Shown here in pieces: positions 1 to 7,358 of a stretch of DNA of 9,835 bases. The position numbers and the translations under genes were made by a program. The notes under the pieces were generated by a model that was not told the DNA's origin, searched no databases, and worked only from the letters and a program-made list of their open reading frames with translations. The first letter of the stretch is position 1. Each line of letters begins with the position of its first letter. This stretch comes from an uncultured Flammeovirgaceae bacterium (lineage in GTDB: Bacteria; Bacteroidota; Bacteroidia; Cytophagales; Cyclobacteriaceae). The stretch is from positions 1 to 9,835 of the forward strand of contig CAMLLI010000084.1 in assembly GCA_946480685.1 (NCBI GenBank), written 5' to 3'.

Positions 1-1870
1 TTCAGTAATGGCAGGTATGTATGCGGTATACCACGGAGCTGAAGGATTGAAGAAAATAGCAGGTCGTATACATGCGCTTGCCAAATCACTTGACGCTGGT
101 CTGAAGACACTTGGCTATAAGCAAGTAAACGAAAATTACTTCGATACATTAAAGATTGCCGTAAGCGACAAGAAAGCTGTAGAACGTGAGGCTATAAAAC
201 GCGAAATCAACTTCCGTTACTTTGCCGATAACCACGTTGGTATTTCACTCGATGAGACTACATCTACTGAAGATGTAAAGAACATTCTTGAAATATTCGC
301 TGCCGCGGAAAATAAAAAAGCAGCCAGCATTACTTTCAACGGACAGGCTATTGGCTGGCCAGCTGCCCTCATTCGCAAATCTACATTCCTCACGCATCCT
401 GTTTTCAACACGCATCATTCGGAGCACGAGATGCTGCGCTATATCAAGCGCCTGGAGAATAAAGATCTTTCAATGGTACACTCCATGATTTCATTGGGAT
501 CATGCACCATGAAACTGAATGCTACTGCTGAAATGATTCCGGTAACATGGCCTGAGTTTGGAAATATACATCCGTTCGCTCCGGCTGATCAGGCACAAGG
601 TTATGCAGAGCTTACTACCAACCTCGAAAACTGGTTAAAAGAAATAACAGGGTTTACAGGTGTATCACTTCAACCAAACAGTGGTGCACAAGGTGAATAT
701 GCAGGCCTGATGGTAATTCGTGCGTATCATGAAGATCGTAATGAAGGACACAGAACTATATCGTTGATTCCTGCTTCAGCTCACGGAACAAATCCTGCAA
801 GCGCAGTAATGGCGGGTATGGATGTAGTGGTAGTGAAGTCTGATGAAGAAGGCAAGATTGATGTTGCTGATCTGAAAGCAAAAGCAGAACAGTATAAAGA
901 TAAACTGTCGTGTCTCATGGTAACGTATCCTTCTACACACGGTGTGTTTGAAGAATCGATCATCGAGATTTGCGAGACCATTCATAAAAATGGCGGACTG
1001 GTATATATGGATGGTGCCAACATGAATGCGCAGGTAGGCCTTACTTCACCGGCAACGATCGGTGCCGATGTTTGCCACCTGAACCTGCACAAAACATTCT
1101 GTATACCACACGGTGGTGGTGGCCCTGGTATGGGTCCTATCTGCTGCAACGATAAGCTGAAACCATATTTACCTGGCCACGCCGTTGTAAAGACTGGTGG
1201 TGCGAAAGCCATTCACGCGGTATCGGCAGCACCTTGGGGAAGTGCCAGTATATTAACGATATCATATGCCTATATCGCGATGATGGGTGGCGATGGTCTT
1301 ACGAACGCTACCAGGTATGCTATACTCAACGCAAACTATATCAAGAATCGCCTGGAAGGACACTTCAAGATATTATATACCGGCACCAACGGACGTTGCG
1401 CACACGAGATGATTGTAGATTGCCGCGACTTCAAAAAAGCAGGTATAGAAGTAGAAGATATAGCGAAACGTTTAATGGACTATGGGTTCCACGCTCCTAC
1501 GGTTTCTTTCCCGGTAGCTGGTACATTGATGATCGAACCAACCGAGAGCGAGCCGAAAGAAGAACTCGATCGCTTTGTGGATGCGCTCATCGAAATACGC
1601 AACGAGATCCGTGAAGTGGAAGAAGGTAAAGCTGACAAAGAACAAAACGTATTGAAACTTGCGCCACATACGGCTGCCGTTATTACTGCAGATGAATGGA
1701 CAAGACCGTATAGCAGAAGTAAAGCGGCTTATCCGCTTCCGTATGTACGCGAGAATAAATTCTGGCCAAGTGTAAGTCGTGTAGACAATGCGTATGGCGA
1801 CCGCAACCTGGTGTGCAGTTGCTTGCCGATAGAAGAATATACTTCGAAAGAAGAATCAGTTACAGCATAA
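1..1870 (+). CDS. gcvP: Glycine dehydrogenase (decarboxylating), P-protein of the glycine cleavage system; 5'-truncated by the window edge
   Basis: The P-protein is the PLP enzyme that decarboxylates glycine and passes the aminomethyl group to the lipoyl arm of H-protein (GcvH), in the cytoplasm. The first full codon is at position 2, and the frame is open to TAA at 1868-1870. About 620 residues are visible, against roughly 950 for the one-chain (fused P1-P2) form, so about one third is missing upstream. The ATG at 8 is internal: the residues from it (GMYAVYHG) match the end of the conserved N-terminal half. Visible family motifs, counting from that ATG, include [38 protein letters not shown], and [16 protein letters not shown]. 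The lysine of the last motif (residue 362, codon 1091-1093) is the expected PLP Schiff-base lysine. No frameshift is seen. gcvT and gcvH are not in the window. A terminator follows directly, so gcvP ends its transcript. Confidence 0.97.
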   Translation, partial: SVMAGMYAVYHGAEGLKKIAGRIHALAKSLDAGLKTLGYKQVNENYFDTLKIAVSDKKAVEREAIKREINFRYFADNHVGISLDETTSTEDVKNILEIFAAAENKKAASITFNGQAIGWPAALIRKSTFLTHPVFNTHHSEHEMLRYIKRLENKDLSMVHSMISLGSCTMKLNATAEMIPVTWPEFGNIHPFAPADQAQGYAELTTNLENWLKEITGFTGVSLQPNSGAQGEYAGLMVIRAYHEDRNEGHRTISLIPASAHGTNPASAVMAGMDVVVVKSDEEGKIDVADLKAKAEQYKDKLSCLMVTYPSTHGVFEESIIEICETIHKNGGLVYMDGANMNAQVGLTSPATIGADVCHLNLHKTFCIPHGGGGPGMGPICCNDKLKPYLPGHAVVKTGGAKAIHAVSAAPWGSASILTISYAYIAMMGGDGLTNATRYAILNANYIKNRLEGHFKILYTGTNGRCAHEMIVDCRDFKKAGIEVEDIAKRLMDYGFHAPTVSFPVAGTLMIEPTESEPKEELDRFVDALIEIRNEIREVEEGKADKEQNVLKLAPHTAAVITADEWTRPYSRSKAAYPLPYVRENKFWPSVSRVDNAYGDRNLVCSCLPIEEYTSKEESVTA

Positions 1871-1884
1871 TTGAATCACATTTT

Positions 1885-1920
1885 AAAGTCCCTTTTGTAA
1901 ATCTGCAAAAGGGACTTTTT
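1885..1920 (+). terminator. Intrinsic terminator after gcvP
   Basis: A perfect 13-bp stem (AAAGTCCCTTTTG at 1885-1897 paired with CAAAAGGGACTTT at 1906-1918) encloses an 8-nt loop. The 3' arm runs into five T's (1916-1920), then CGTTTT. It begins 15 bp after the gcvP stop codon. The shape is that of a classical Rho-independent terminator and separates gcvP from the next unit. Confidence 0.93.
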
Positions 1921-2035
1921 CGTTTTAATCATGTACTGTGCAGCGATAAAACATGGCACAGTTTTCTCGTTGTATCTTTATTGAACAATGGTCGCAGATG
2001 CACTCAGACATTCTCGCGACATAATTGCAGACGCT

Positions 2036-2521
2036 ATGAAATTATCACGAACATTATATAAAAGCTTCTTCGTAACCCTTGTCTTTTATGTAATCACATT
2101 CTCAGGCTTCAGCCAGAAGACCAGTACTTATAAAGGCTTCCCTTCACTGGTGTGGCCCAAGCTATATAACATCAAGTTTGAAAAAACACAAGACCGGCTA
2201 GGCGATGTAGATAAACCTATATTTACCGAGGCCGTAAAGGCATTGAGTGGAAAAAAAGTTACGCTGCCAGGCTATATGGTTCCATTTGAAAATGGTATTA
2301 AAGGCAACCACTTCATGCTATCATCACTTCCGTTGAATGCATGTTTCTTCTGTGGTGTTGGCGGGCCTGAAACCGTTGTTGAAGTATTCACCACAAAATC
2401 GGTAACCTATACCGAGAAGCCCATTGAAATACAAGGCACCCTGATGCTGAATGATCGCAATCCCGACCAGATGATCTATATTCTGGAGAATGCCGTGATA
2501 CTCGGAGAAGTAGGATTATAA
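2036..2521 (+). CDS. Exported CxxC protein of unknown function (DUF3299-like; paralogue of the gene at 4895-5320)
   Basis: The product is about 161 residues with a signal peptide (basic start MKLSRTLYK, hydrophobic stretch to about residue 25, likely cleavage near FSQ), so it is exported. The mature core (about residues 63-156) reads as a small beta-rich domain: SGKKVTLPGYMVPFE, HFMLSSLP, then N-A-C103-F-F-C106-G with GPETVVEV, then GTLMLND and YILENAVIL. The layout resembles DUF3299 (GK-V--PG--VPLE, then a Cys-containing loop, then a GTL strand), but that link is from memory. The CxxC could bind a metal or be a thiol pair; this is inference. ATG 2036 is preferred over the in-frame ATG at 1988, which would add 16 residues with several charges before the signal peptide. 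A TAnnTTTG-like element (TATCTTTA, 1973-1980) would start transcription near 1988, but no matching TTG element is clear. The NTF2-like gene follows after 23 bp, probably in one operon. Confidence 0.8.
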   Translation: MKLSRTLYKSFFVTLVFYVITFSGFSQKTSTYKGFPSLVWPKLYNIKFEKTQDRLGDVDKPIFTEAVKALSGKKVTLPGYMVPFENGIKGNHFMLSSLPLNACFFCGVGGPETVVEVFTTKSVTYTEKPIEIQGTLMLNDRNPDQMIYILENAVILGEVGL

Positions 2522-2544
2522 TATCAACCCTAAGACAAAGCGTT

Positions 2545-3390
2545 ATGAAAAAACTCCTCTCACTTTCAGTAACGATCTTTACTCTCCTGCTGGCGCAAGC
2601 GCAGGAATTCCCAAATAAAAATTTACAATCGCTGGTGGATGCCGAGCGTGCATTTGCCCGCATGGCAAAAGAGAAAAATACGCGCGATGCTTTTCTCGCG
2701 AATCTTATTGATGAATCTATATCTTTCTCGCCTGGTATAACAAAAGCAAAACCCTTCTGGGAAAAATCACAGGCTGGCACCGACTGGCTATACTGGCAAC
2801 CGGTATATGCGGACATTTCAACCGCAGGAGATTTCGGCTATACGACAGGACCCTGGAGCTACAGCAAGAGTAAAAAAGAAACACCAACAGCCTTTGGCGA
2901 GTATATAACCGTTTGGAGAAAACAAGCTGATGGCAAATGGAAAATCTTAATCGATGCCGGCATCAGTCATAACACCTATACTGTTGACGGCCATCCGGTA
3001 ACAACATCAGGTATACCTTCACAACCATCGAAGACCTCAACCCAAAATTTTAAGGATGAATTAGCTGCAATTGAGGAGAGCTTTATAAAAGAAGCACCAA
3101 CCGATATACTGAAAGCGTATACACATCATGCATCGCCTGAGTTAAAATTTTTCAGGCAGAATAAATTTCCATCCACCTCGGTAGAAGAAGTATGCAAGAC
3201 TTCTGATGTTCTCAACTTTACTCCGGCCGAAACAGTCGTATCTTCTTCCGGTGATATGGGTTTTACCTATGGCACTGTAAATATAGTGAAGCAGGATGCG
3301 GGCCAGCAGAAGACAAACAACGCCAACTATCTTCGTGTATGGAAGAAGGAGAATGGTGTATGGAAGATTGTTGCCGACATGATTACATAA
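2545..3390 (+). CDS. Exported protein with two NTF2-like (SnoaL/DUF4440-type) domains
   Basis: The product is 281 residues with a clear signal peptide (MKKLLSLSVTIFTLLLAQAQ, cleavage about residue 19-20). Two NTF2-like repeats follow. Domain 1 spans about residues 27-140 (LVDAERAFARMAKEKNTRDAF, GDFGYTTGPW, EYITVWRKQADGKWKILIDAG). Domain 2 spans about residues 170-280 (IEESFIKEA, GDMGFTYGTV, NYLRVWKKENGVWKIVADM). The paired signature 'GD-G-TYG... VW-K--G-WKI--D' is that of the DUF4440/SnoaL-like group. The fold is a cone-shaped pocket used for ligand binding or isomerase/cyclase chemistry, but no catalytic set can be assigned. A Ser/Thr/Pro-rich linker (about residues 150-168) separates the domains. 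It lies 23 bp after the CxxC-protein gene and ends at a strong terminator, so it is likely the last gene of a two-gene unit. The substrate is unknown. Confidence 0.85.
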   Translation: MKKLLSLSVTIFTLLLAQAQEFPNKNLQSLVDAERAFARMAKEKNTRDAFLANLIDESISFSPGITKAKPFWEKSQAGTDWLYWQPVYADISTAGDFGYTTGPWSYSKSKKETPTAFGEYITVWRKQADGKWKILIDAGISHNTYTVDGHPVTTSGIPSQPSKTSTQNFKDELAAIEESFIKEAPTDILKAYTHHASPELKFFRQNKFPSTSVEEVCKTSDVLNFTPAETVVSSSGDMGFTYGTVNIVKQDAGQQKTNNANYLRVWKKENGVWKIVADMIT

Positions 3391-3433
3391 TCTTCCGCGC
3401 AGTTACTATATAGTTTCGAATCGGCTATCAAAC

Positions 3434-3468
3434 AAAATCCTCACGACTATTACAGCGTGAGGATTTTT
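3434..3468 (+). terminator. Intrinsic terminator, probably bidirectional, between convergent units
   Basis: A perfect 12-bp stem (AAAATCCTCACG at 3434-3445 with CGTGAGGATTTT at 3456-3467) has a 10-nt loop. On the plus strand it ends in TTTTT (3464-3468) followed by ATTTT. Read on the minus strand the hairpin ends in TTTT, so it may also stop transcripts coming from the M28 peptidase gene, whose stop codon is about 50 bp away. Confidence 0.9.
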
Positions 3469-3494
3469 ATTTTCTGTCGAATGGTAATCCCTTG

Positions 3495-3505
3495 TATATA
3501 TATAT
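3495..3505. repeat. Short (TA)n tract
   Basis: An 11-bp alternating TA run (TATATATATAT) is followed by CTATAC. It lies between the hairpin terminator and the M28 peptidase stop codon. It is low-complexity sequence in a genome segment already rich in TATA. No function is claimed. Confidence 0.6.
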
Positions 3506-3516
3506 CTATACTAAGA

Positions 3517-4887
3517 TCACAAACCGTACTTATCAATCAGGTATATCAGCGAAGCCATGGAAGCTGCACCGAGTTCAAGTTCGCGTTTGCTTACTTTATC
3601 AATGGTATCTTCCTGCGTGTGATGATAATCAAAGTAACGTTGCGAGTCTGGCAGAAACCCGATGATCGGTACACCTTGCGTTTGCAGCGGCCCTATATCT
3701 GCACCTCCACCTTCGTGCGAAAAATCATACAAGCCATAAGGCTCCAGCAAAGGCTTCCAGCTTTTTATTTTATTACGCACCGCTTCGGATGCAGTCATGG
3801 TAAAGCCTCGCGGAGTAAAGCCTCCGTCATCCGACTCCATTGCCGCTATATGTTTTTCTTTTTTAAGTTCTGCCTGTCGCGCATACTCAAGTCCGCCACG
3901 CAAACCGTTCTCTTCATTCATAAACAACACTACACGTATAGTATGTTTCGGTTTATAGCCGATCATTTTAAAAAGTCTGATCACTTCCATCGACTGTACA
4001 CAACCTGCGCCATCATCATGTGCACCTTGCGCGAGATCCCACGAATCGAGGTGGCCACCGACAACTATAATTTCATTGGGAAACTCCGAACCCACAAGCT
4101 CTGCCACCACATTATAAGATGGAGCATCGGGTAAAGTCTCGCAGTGTGTCTCAAAGTAAAACTGAGCATCTTTTTCTTCCTTCAATATTTTACTAAGAAG
4201 ATCGGCATGTTTTGTACTGATCGCTATAGCCGGCAGCTTCGCTATATTTGGTGTATAGCGCAAACCTCCTGTATGCGGGTAGTCTTCCTGGTTTAATCCC
4301 ATCGAACGAACAATCACACCGACTGCACCATACTTAGCGGCTTCAGATGGGCCGAGCGCGCGCTGTTCAACGGCACCGCCATACGCCTCGAACGTGTTGA
4401 TTTTTGTAGGATCCATCGGGCGGTTGAAGAATACAATTTTACCCTTCACATTTTTTTCACCGAGTTGTTTCAGTTCATCAAACGTCTTTACTTCAACAAC
4501 GCTTCCGGTGACACCGGCAGGGCCTGTGCCTACAGACATACCAAGTGCGCATACATTCATTTCCACAACGCCACGTTTTTTAGAGTTGATTACGCGGCCA
4601 ATTTCTTTTTGCCCGCGAACCCAATGCGGTACCATAACGGGTTGAAGGAAAACTGAGTCAGCAAAATTATCCAACTCATGTCGCCCCCACTCTACCGCAG
4701 CAGCCGCTCCGGGCGAACCACTCAGGCGTGCACCAATGTGTGTTGTGAGATACTCCAGCATCTGGTAACTTTTACCACGGGCGAGTTCTTCATTATATAT
4801 CTGACGGATCGCAGACTCGTCTGACGATTGCGAAAACACATGGCCGGAAACTCCGATCATGAAGAGGAAGGATAGCAATAAGCGCAT
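3517..4887 (-). CDS. Secreted M28-family zinc metallopeptidase (carboxypeptidase Q-like) with PA domain insert
   Basis: The product is 456 residues with a signal peptide (MRLLLSFLFMIGVSGHVFSQ, cleavage after about residue 20), so it acts in the periplasm or outside. The N-terminal part contains LTTHIGARLSGSPG (48-60), a typical start in this M28 group. A PA-type insert spans about residues 125-235 (GKIVFFNRPMD, SEAAKYGAVGVIVRS). The catalytic core follows: GGHLDSWD (H279), HDDGAG (D291), MNEENG (catalytic E325 and ligand E326), ESDDGG (D353) and YHHTQEDT (H423). This is the complete M28 two-zinc ligand set, so the enzyme should be active. Spacing and motifs fit the plasma glutamate carboxypeptidase / carboxypeptidase Q subgroup, which cleaves dipeptides or releases terminal residues; the substrate here is inferred. 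The start is an ATG 7 bp after the stop of the upstream CxxC-protein gene, so the two are almost certainly co-transcribed. Confidence 0.93.
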   Translation of the reverse strand: MRLLLSFLFMIGVSGHVFSQSSDESAIRQIYNEELARGKSYQMLEYLTTHIGARLSGSPGAAAAVEWGRHELDNFADSVFLQPVMVPHWVRGQKEIGRVINSKKRGVVEMNVCALGMSVGTGPAGVTGSVVEVKTFDELKQLGEKNVKGKIVFFNRPMDPTKINTFEAYGGAVEQRALGPSEAAKYGAVGVIVRSMGLNQEDYPHTGGLRYTPNIAKLPAIAISTKHADLLSKILKEEKDAQFYFETHCETLPDAPSYNVVAELVGSEFPNEIIVVGGHLDSWDLAQGAHDDGAGCVQSMEVIRLFKMIGYKPKHTIRVVLFMNEENGLRGGLEYARQAELKKEKHIAAMESDDGGFTPRGFTMTASEAVRNKIKSWKPLLEPYGLYDFSHEGGGADIGPLQTQGVPIIGFLPDSQRYFDYHHTQEDTIDKVSKRELELGAASMASLIYLIDKYGL

Positions 4888-4894
4888 ATATAGT

Positions 4895-5320
4895 TTATAA
4901 CAAAATTGCAGATTTCAGAATATACATGTGATGGTTAGGATCTTTGTCGTTGAGTACAAGCGTTCCTTCCATCACGATCTGTTTCGTGGTAAACTTTACT
5001 TTGTCAGCAGCATCAACCTCCACAACCGTCTCGGGCCCTGCAGCACCGCAGAAGTAACAAAGATTAAAAGGTAAAGATGAAAGCATAAATTTTCCCTGTC
5101 CTCCTAACTCTTCCAGCGGAATGATATACCCTTTCAGGCGGACCTTCTTTCCATGAAAAGTTTTAAGATGTTTGCTGAACACCGGCACCTCAACGTCATA
5201 TCCGTTTTTGTCCTTTTTATTTTCGAATCCCACTTGTGCCAACACCTGCCAGAAGTTCTGCTCCTGCGCAAAGGCCACCGGACTTATCCATAGCAAACCG
5301 ATCAGGAAATACTTTTTCAT
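4895..5320 (-). CDS. Exported CxxC protein of unknown function (DUF3299-like; paralogue of the gene at 2036-2521)
   Basis: The product is 141 residues with a signal peptide (MKKYFLIGLLWISPVAFAQ, likely cleavage after AFA or AQ). The mature domain has the same landmarks as its paralogue: HGKKVRLKGYIIPLE, FMLSSLP, N-L-C88-Y-F-C91-G, GPETVVEV, GTLVLND and MYILKSA. Aligned without gaps to the other copy over 94 residues, I count 47 identities (50%). Identity is highest from FMLSSLP through GPETVVEV, which marks the likely functional surface around the CxxC. It is the first gene of a minus-strand pair with the M28 peptidase (7-bp gap). A TATACTTG element on the minus strand (5328-5335) resembles a Bacteroidota -7 box but lies very close to the ATG and lacks a clear partner. 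Function is unknown; metal or thiol chemistry is only inferred. Confidence 0.85.
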   Translation of the reverse strand: MKKYFLIGLLWISPVAFAQEQNFWQVLAQVGFENKKDKNGYDVEVPVFSKHLKTFHGKKVRLKGYIIPLEELGGQGKFMLSSLPFNLCYFCGAAGPETVVEVDAADKVKFTTKQIVMEGTLVLNDKDPNHHMYILKSAILL

Positions 5321-5417
5321 TTCGCTTCAAGTATAGTCATAAGTTTTGATCGTGCGTATACCGCCTGTGTTTTTGAACCGATTATTCTGCTAAATCGTTT
5401 TAGATACACCATACAAC

Positions 5418-5449
5418 TTGCTAAGCCCCTTGTAAACACCGTACTTTCG
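5418..5449 (+). promoter_or_regulatory. Candidate Bacteroidota-type promoter for sdaAA
   Basis: TTG at 5418-5420 is followed after 21 bp by TACTTTCG at 5442-5449. The second element matches five of the six fixed bases of the TAnnTTTG -7 consensus. The spacing fits that promoter class and would place the start of transcription a few bases before the ATG at 5468, giving a leader of about 12-15 nt. The assignment is by eye only. Confidence 0.4.
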
Positions 5450-5467
5450 AAAACAAACTACACCGGT

Positions 5468-6376
5468 ATGGCTTTTCTATTTGAATCTTTTGAAAGCTGG
5501 AAGAACTATAGCAATGAACACAACATGTCGCTGCACCAGATTGTGCTTGAATATGAGCAAACACAAAAAGGAAGAAGTGAACAGGAAACACTGGACGGTT
5601 TAGCGCAGGCATGGCAGGTGATGAAAGAAGCCGTGCGCACGGGGCTTGAAGAAGATATGACCTCGCGTTCGGGCATGATCAACAACGGTGCGAAGAAAGT
5701 ATATAATTACCCGACTCCTGTACTTTCAAAAGAATTTCAACAGCTTATATCGCGGGCACTGGCAGCGAAGGAAGTTAACTCATGCATGGGCCGTATCGTA
5801 GCAGCACCTACAGCCGGAGCGAGTGGTATAATGCCCGGTGTATTATATACCCTACAGGATATCCACCACATTGAAGACAAAAAAATTCTGGAGGCGATGC
5901 TTATTGCTGCTGGTATAGCTTTGATTATGGAACAACGCGCATCCATTGCCGGTGCTGTAGGCGGGTGTCAGGCCGAAACCGGAACAGCCGCTGCAATGGG
6001 TTCAGGGGCTATAGTATATTGTTTGGGAGGCGACACGAACCAAATCTTTAACGCAGTTGCTATAACGGTGCAATGTATGTTAGGACTTGTGTGCGATCCC
6101 GTTGCCGGTTTGGTAGAAGTACCCTGTGTTGTACGCAACGCAAGTGCCGCTGCTATAGCAAACAGTTCTGCACAAATAGCATTGGCCAACGTAAGCAGTG
6201 TTATACCGGTAGATGAAGTGATAGAGGCCATGGGTGAAATTGGCTCGAGCATGGAGACTCGTTATAAGGAAACGGCACTGGGCGGATTAGCGGCTACTAA
6301 AACCGGACAGGCCATTGCAAAGAAAGTACTCATCCACACCATCGAGATGTTGCCGGATGAAGATACCAAATCATAA
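5468..6376 (+). CDS. sdaAA: L-serine dehydratase (L-serine ammonia-lyase), iron-sulfur-dependent, alpha subunit
   Basis: The product deaminates L-serine to pyruvate and ammonia in the cytoplasm using a [4Fe-4S] cluster instead of PLP. The 302 residues match the usual length of the separate alpha chain. Family landmarks are MTSRSGMINNGAKK (64-77), VAAPTAGASGIMPG (111-124), AGAVGGCQAETGTAAAM (161-177), QCMLGLVCDPVAGLVEVPC (202-220) and a late GGLA (272-275). C167, C209 and C220 have the spacing +42 and +11. From memory this equals the spacing of the cluster-ligating cysteines in characterised type-2 L-serine dehydratases, so the cluster site looks intact. C106, C185 and C203 are additional. A separate beta subunit (SdaAB) would normally be required and is not in this window. 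The gene is monocistronic here: its 5' side is divergent from the CxxC-protein gene and its 3' end faces the App1-like gene at only 13 bp. The ATG at 5468 gives the full conserved N-terminus. Confidence 0.95.
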   Translation: MAFLFESFESWKNYSNEHNMSLHQIVLEYEQTQKGRSEQETLDGLAQAWQVMKEAVRTGLEEDMTSRSGMINNGAKKVYNYPTPVLSKEFQQLISRALAAKEVNSCMGRIVAAPTAGASGIMPGVLYTLQDIHHIEDKKILEAMLIAAGIALIMEQRASIAGAVGGCQAETGTAAAMGSGAIVYCLGGDTNQIFNAVAITVQCMLGLVCDPVAGLVEVPCVVRNASAAAIANSSAQIALANVSSVIPVDEVIEAMGEIGSSMETRYKETALGGLAATKTGQAIAKKVLIHTIEMLPDEDTKS

Positions 6377-6389
6377 CACGAGGAATATA

Positions 6390-7355
6390 CTATATCTGAG
6401 ATTGCACCACGCGCTTTAATTCAAATCCATTCGGGAATGATTTATCGTAATAAAAGCTGATGCCCAGTGCCTTGAACTTATCAGCAGCTTCGCTAAAGAG
6501 AATTCTGTCAAGTGGCTGAGAAATTACTTTCCGGATAATAACGGCACGAATACTTTCCGGAAACTTCAGCGATGTGCTCAGGTATATCTTCAGATCATTC
6601 TGGGTATTATCACCAATCAGAATGAATTTCTTATCCGGGAAGAAGCGAAGTAATTTTTCGAGTGTCGTGAGTTTATGAACATCGCGCTTCAGTATATCTT
6701 TCCTTCTGAACACATCGCGCAGATGCCGCATCTGCTTGAGGAAAAGCGGACCTCTCGGAAAATTGTTATTTCGGAGAAATCGGTATATAAGCGGGTATAA
6801 ATTCTGCTCGCTGTTAGAAAGGTAAAAAGGTTCTGTGCCCGTGTCAGCAAAATCATGAATCACTTTCATCATCTCCTTAACAGCCTTGCGTTTTTCAACG
6901 GATGTAAACAGAAGCGTTCTGAACTTTAAAAGTTTATTGGAGATGTGCGAATGGAGAAGTGTATCATCAATATCCGATACAATTATTTCGGACGACTGCA
7001 CAGTATGAACCGTACGGGTATATAGTCCCTCAACAAGTTCAACAGATTGCCCGTTGATGAGTTTGATTGATGTGAGCTCACGAACTGCGGCCGCATTGTT
7101 TACTTCTAAAAAGAAAGAACCTGCTTCATCCGTTATAGTTTTATAGGTACCGCTATCAAATTCCAATTCAATCGCTTCGTGATCAAAAAAACGCGTACGG
7201 TATAAAGCAAGTATGGAACGAAATGTTTTTCGTCTTCCGTAATTCTTGAAACTGAAATCGCGCAGTGATGAATACGTGAGCTGCCCGATGGCTATCATCG
7301 ACTTGCCATTGGACAGTGCGTAAAAACTTAACAATATCGGTGCGGTTCTACTCAC
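6390..7355 (-). CDS. App1-like phosphatase (DUF2183 family, HAD-like), putative phosphatidate phosphatase
   Basis: The 321-residue product has two parts. An N-terminal beta-rich region (about 1-115) opens with ILLSFYALSNGKSMIAIGQL. A C-terminal App1/DUF2183 catalytic domain (about 120-310) shows a DxDxT-type nucleophile motif in SDIDDTL (D128, D130, T132), FYLSNSEQN (178-185), FPRGPLFLKQ (199-208) and LIGDNTQND (246-254), which fit the HAD-like catalytic layout. Yeast App1 dephosphorylates phosphatidate; activity on that lipid here is family-based inference. No signal peptide is seen, so a cytoplasmic or membrane-surface location is likely. The start is GTG (7353-7355). It is preferred over the first ATG (7296-7298) because that would remove residues of the conserved opening strand. 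The gap to the upstream lipid kinase is only 3 bp, implying tight co-transcription. The stop codon (TAG) is 13 bp from the convergent sdaAA stop. Confidence 0.88.
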   Translation of the reverse strand: MSRTAPILLSFYALSNGKSMIAIGQLTYSSLRDFSFKNYGRRKTFRSILALYRTRFFDHEAIELEFDSGTYKTITDEAGSFFLEVNNAAAVRELTSIKLINGQSVELVEGLYTRTVHTVQSSEIIVSDIDDTLLHSHISNKLLKFRTLLFTSVEKRKAVKEMMKVIHDFADTGTEPFYLSNSEQNLYPLIYRFLRNNNFPRGPLFLKQMRHLRDVFRRKDILKRDVHKLTTLEKLLRFFPDKKFILIGDNTQNDLKIYLSTSLKFPESIRAVIIRKVISQPLDRILFSEAADKFKALGISFYYDKSFPNGFELKRVVQSQI

Positions 7356-7358
7356 GCG

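Noticed and set aside
8..10. ATG at position 8 as the start of the gcvP product
   Set aside because: The frame is open to the window edge and the residues around this Met belong to the conserved middle of the P-protein; it is an internal methionine.
1234..1614. Plus-strand open frame (126 codons) inside gcvP in another frame
   Set aside because: It is out of frame with a strongly conserved enzyme sequence; the product is Arg/Tyr-rich with no motif.
1988..2035. In-frame ATG at 1988 as the start of the first CxxC protein
   Set aside because: It would put a 16-residue charged extension before a normal signal peptide, and a TAnnTTTG-like element ends 8 bp before it. ATG 2036 gives a standard export signal.
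2388..2816. Minus-strand open frame (142 codons) across the junction of the CxxC and NTF2-like genes
   Set aside because: It overlaps two well-supported plus-strand genes, including their signal peptide and conserved core, and shows no recognisable motif.
3457..4134. Long plus-strand open frame (225 codons) opposite the M28 peptidase gene
   Set aside because: Its translation is basic and low in family-like motifs, while the minus strand carries a complete M28 zinc-ligand set and signal peptide. It is an antisense shadow.
5321..5467. Glycine riboswitch or other structured leader before sdaAA
   Set aside because: The gap is only 147 bp and shared with a divergent gene; the predicted leader is about 12-15 nt, and no paired aptamer-like helices were found.
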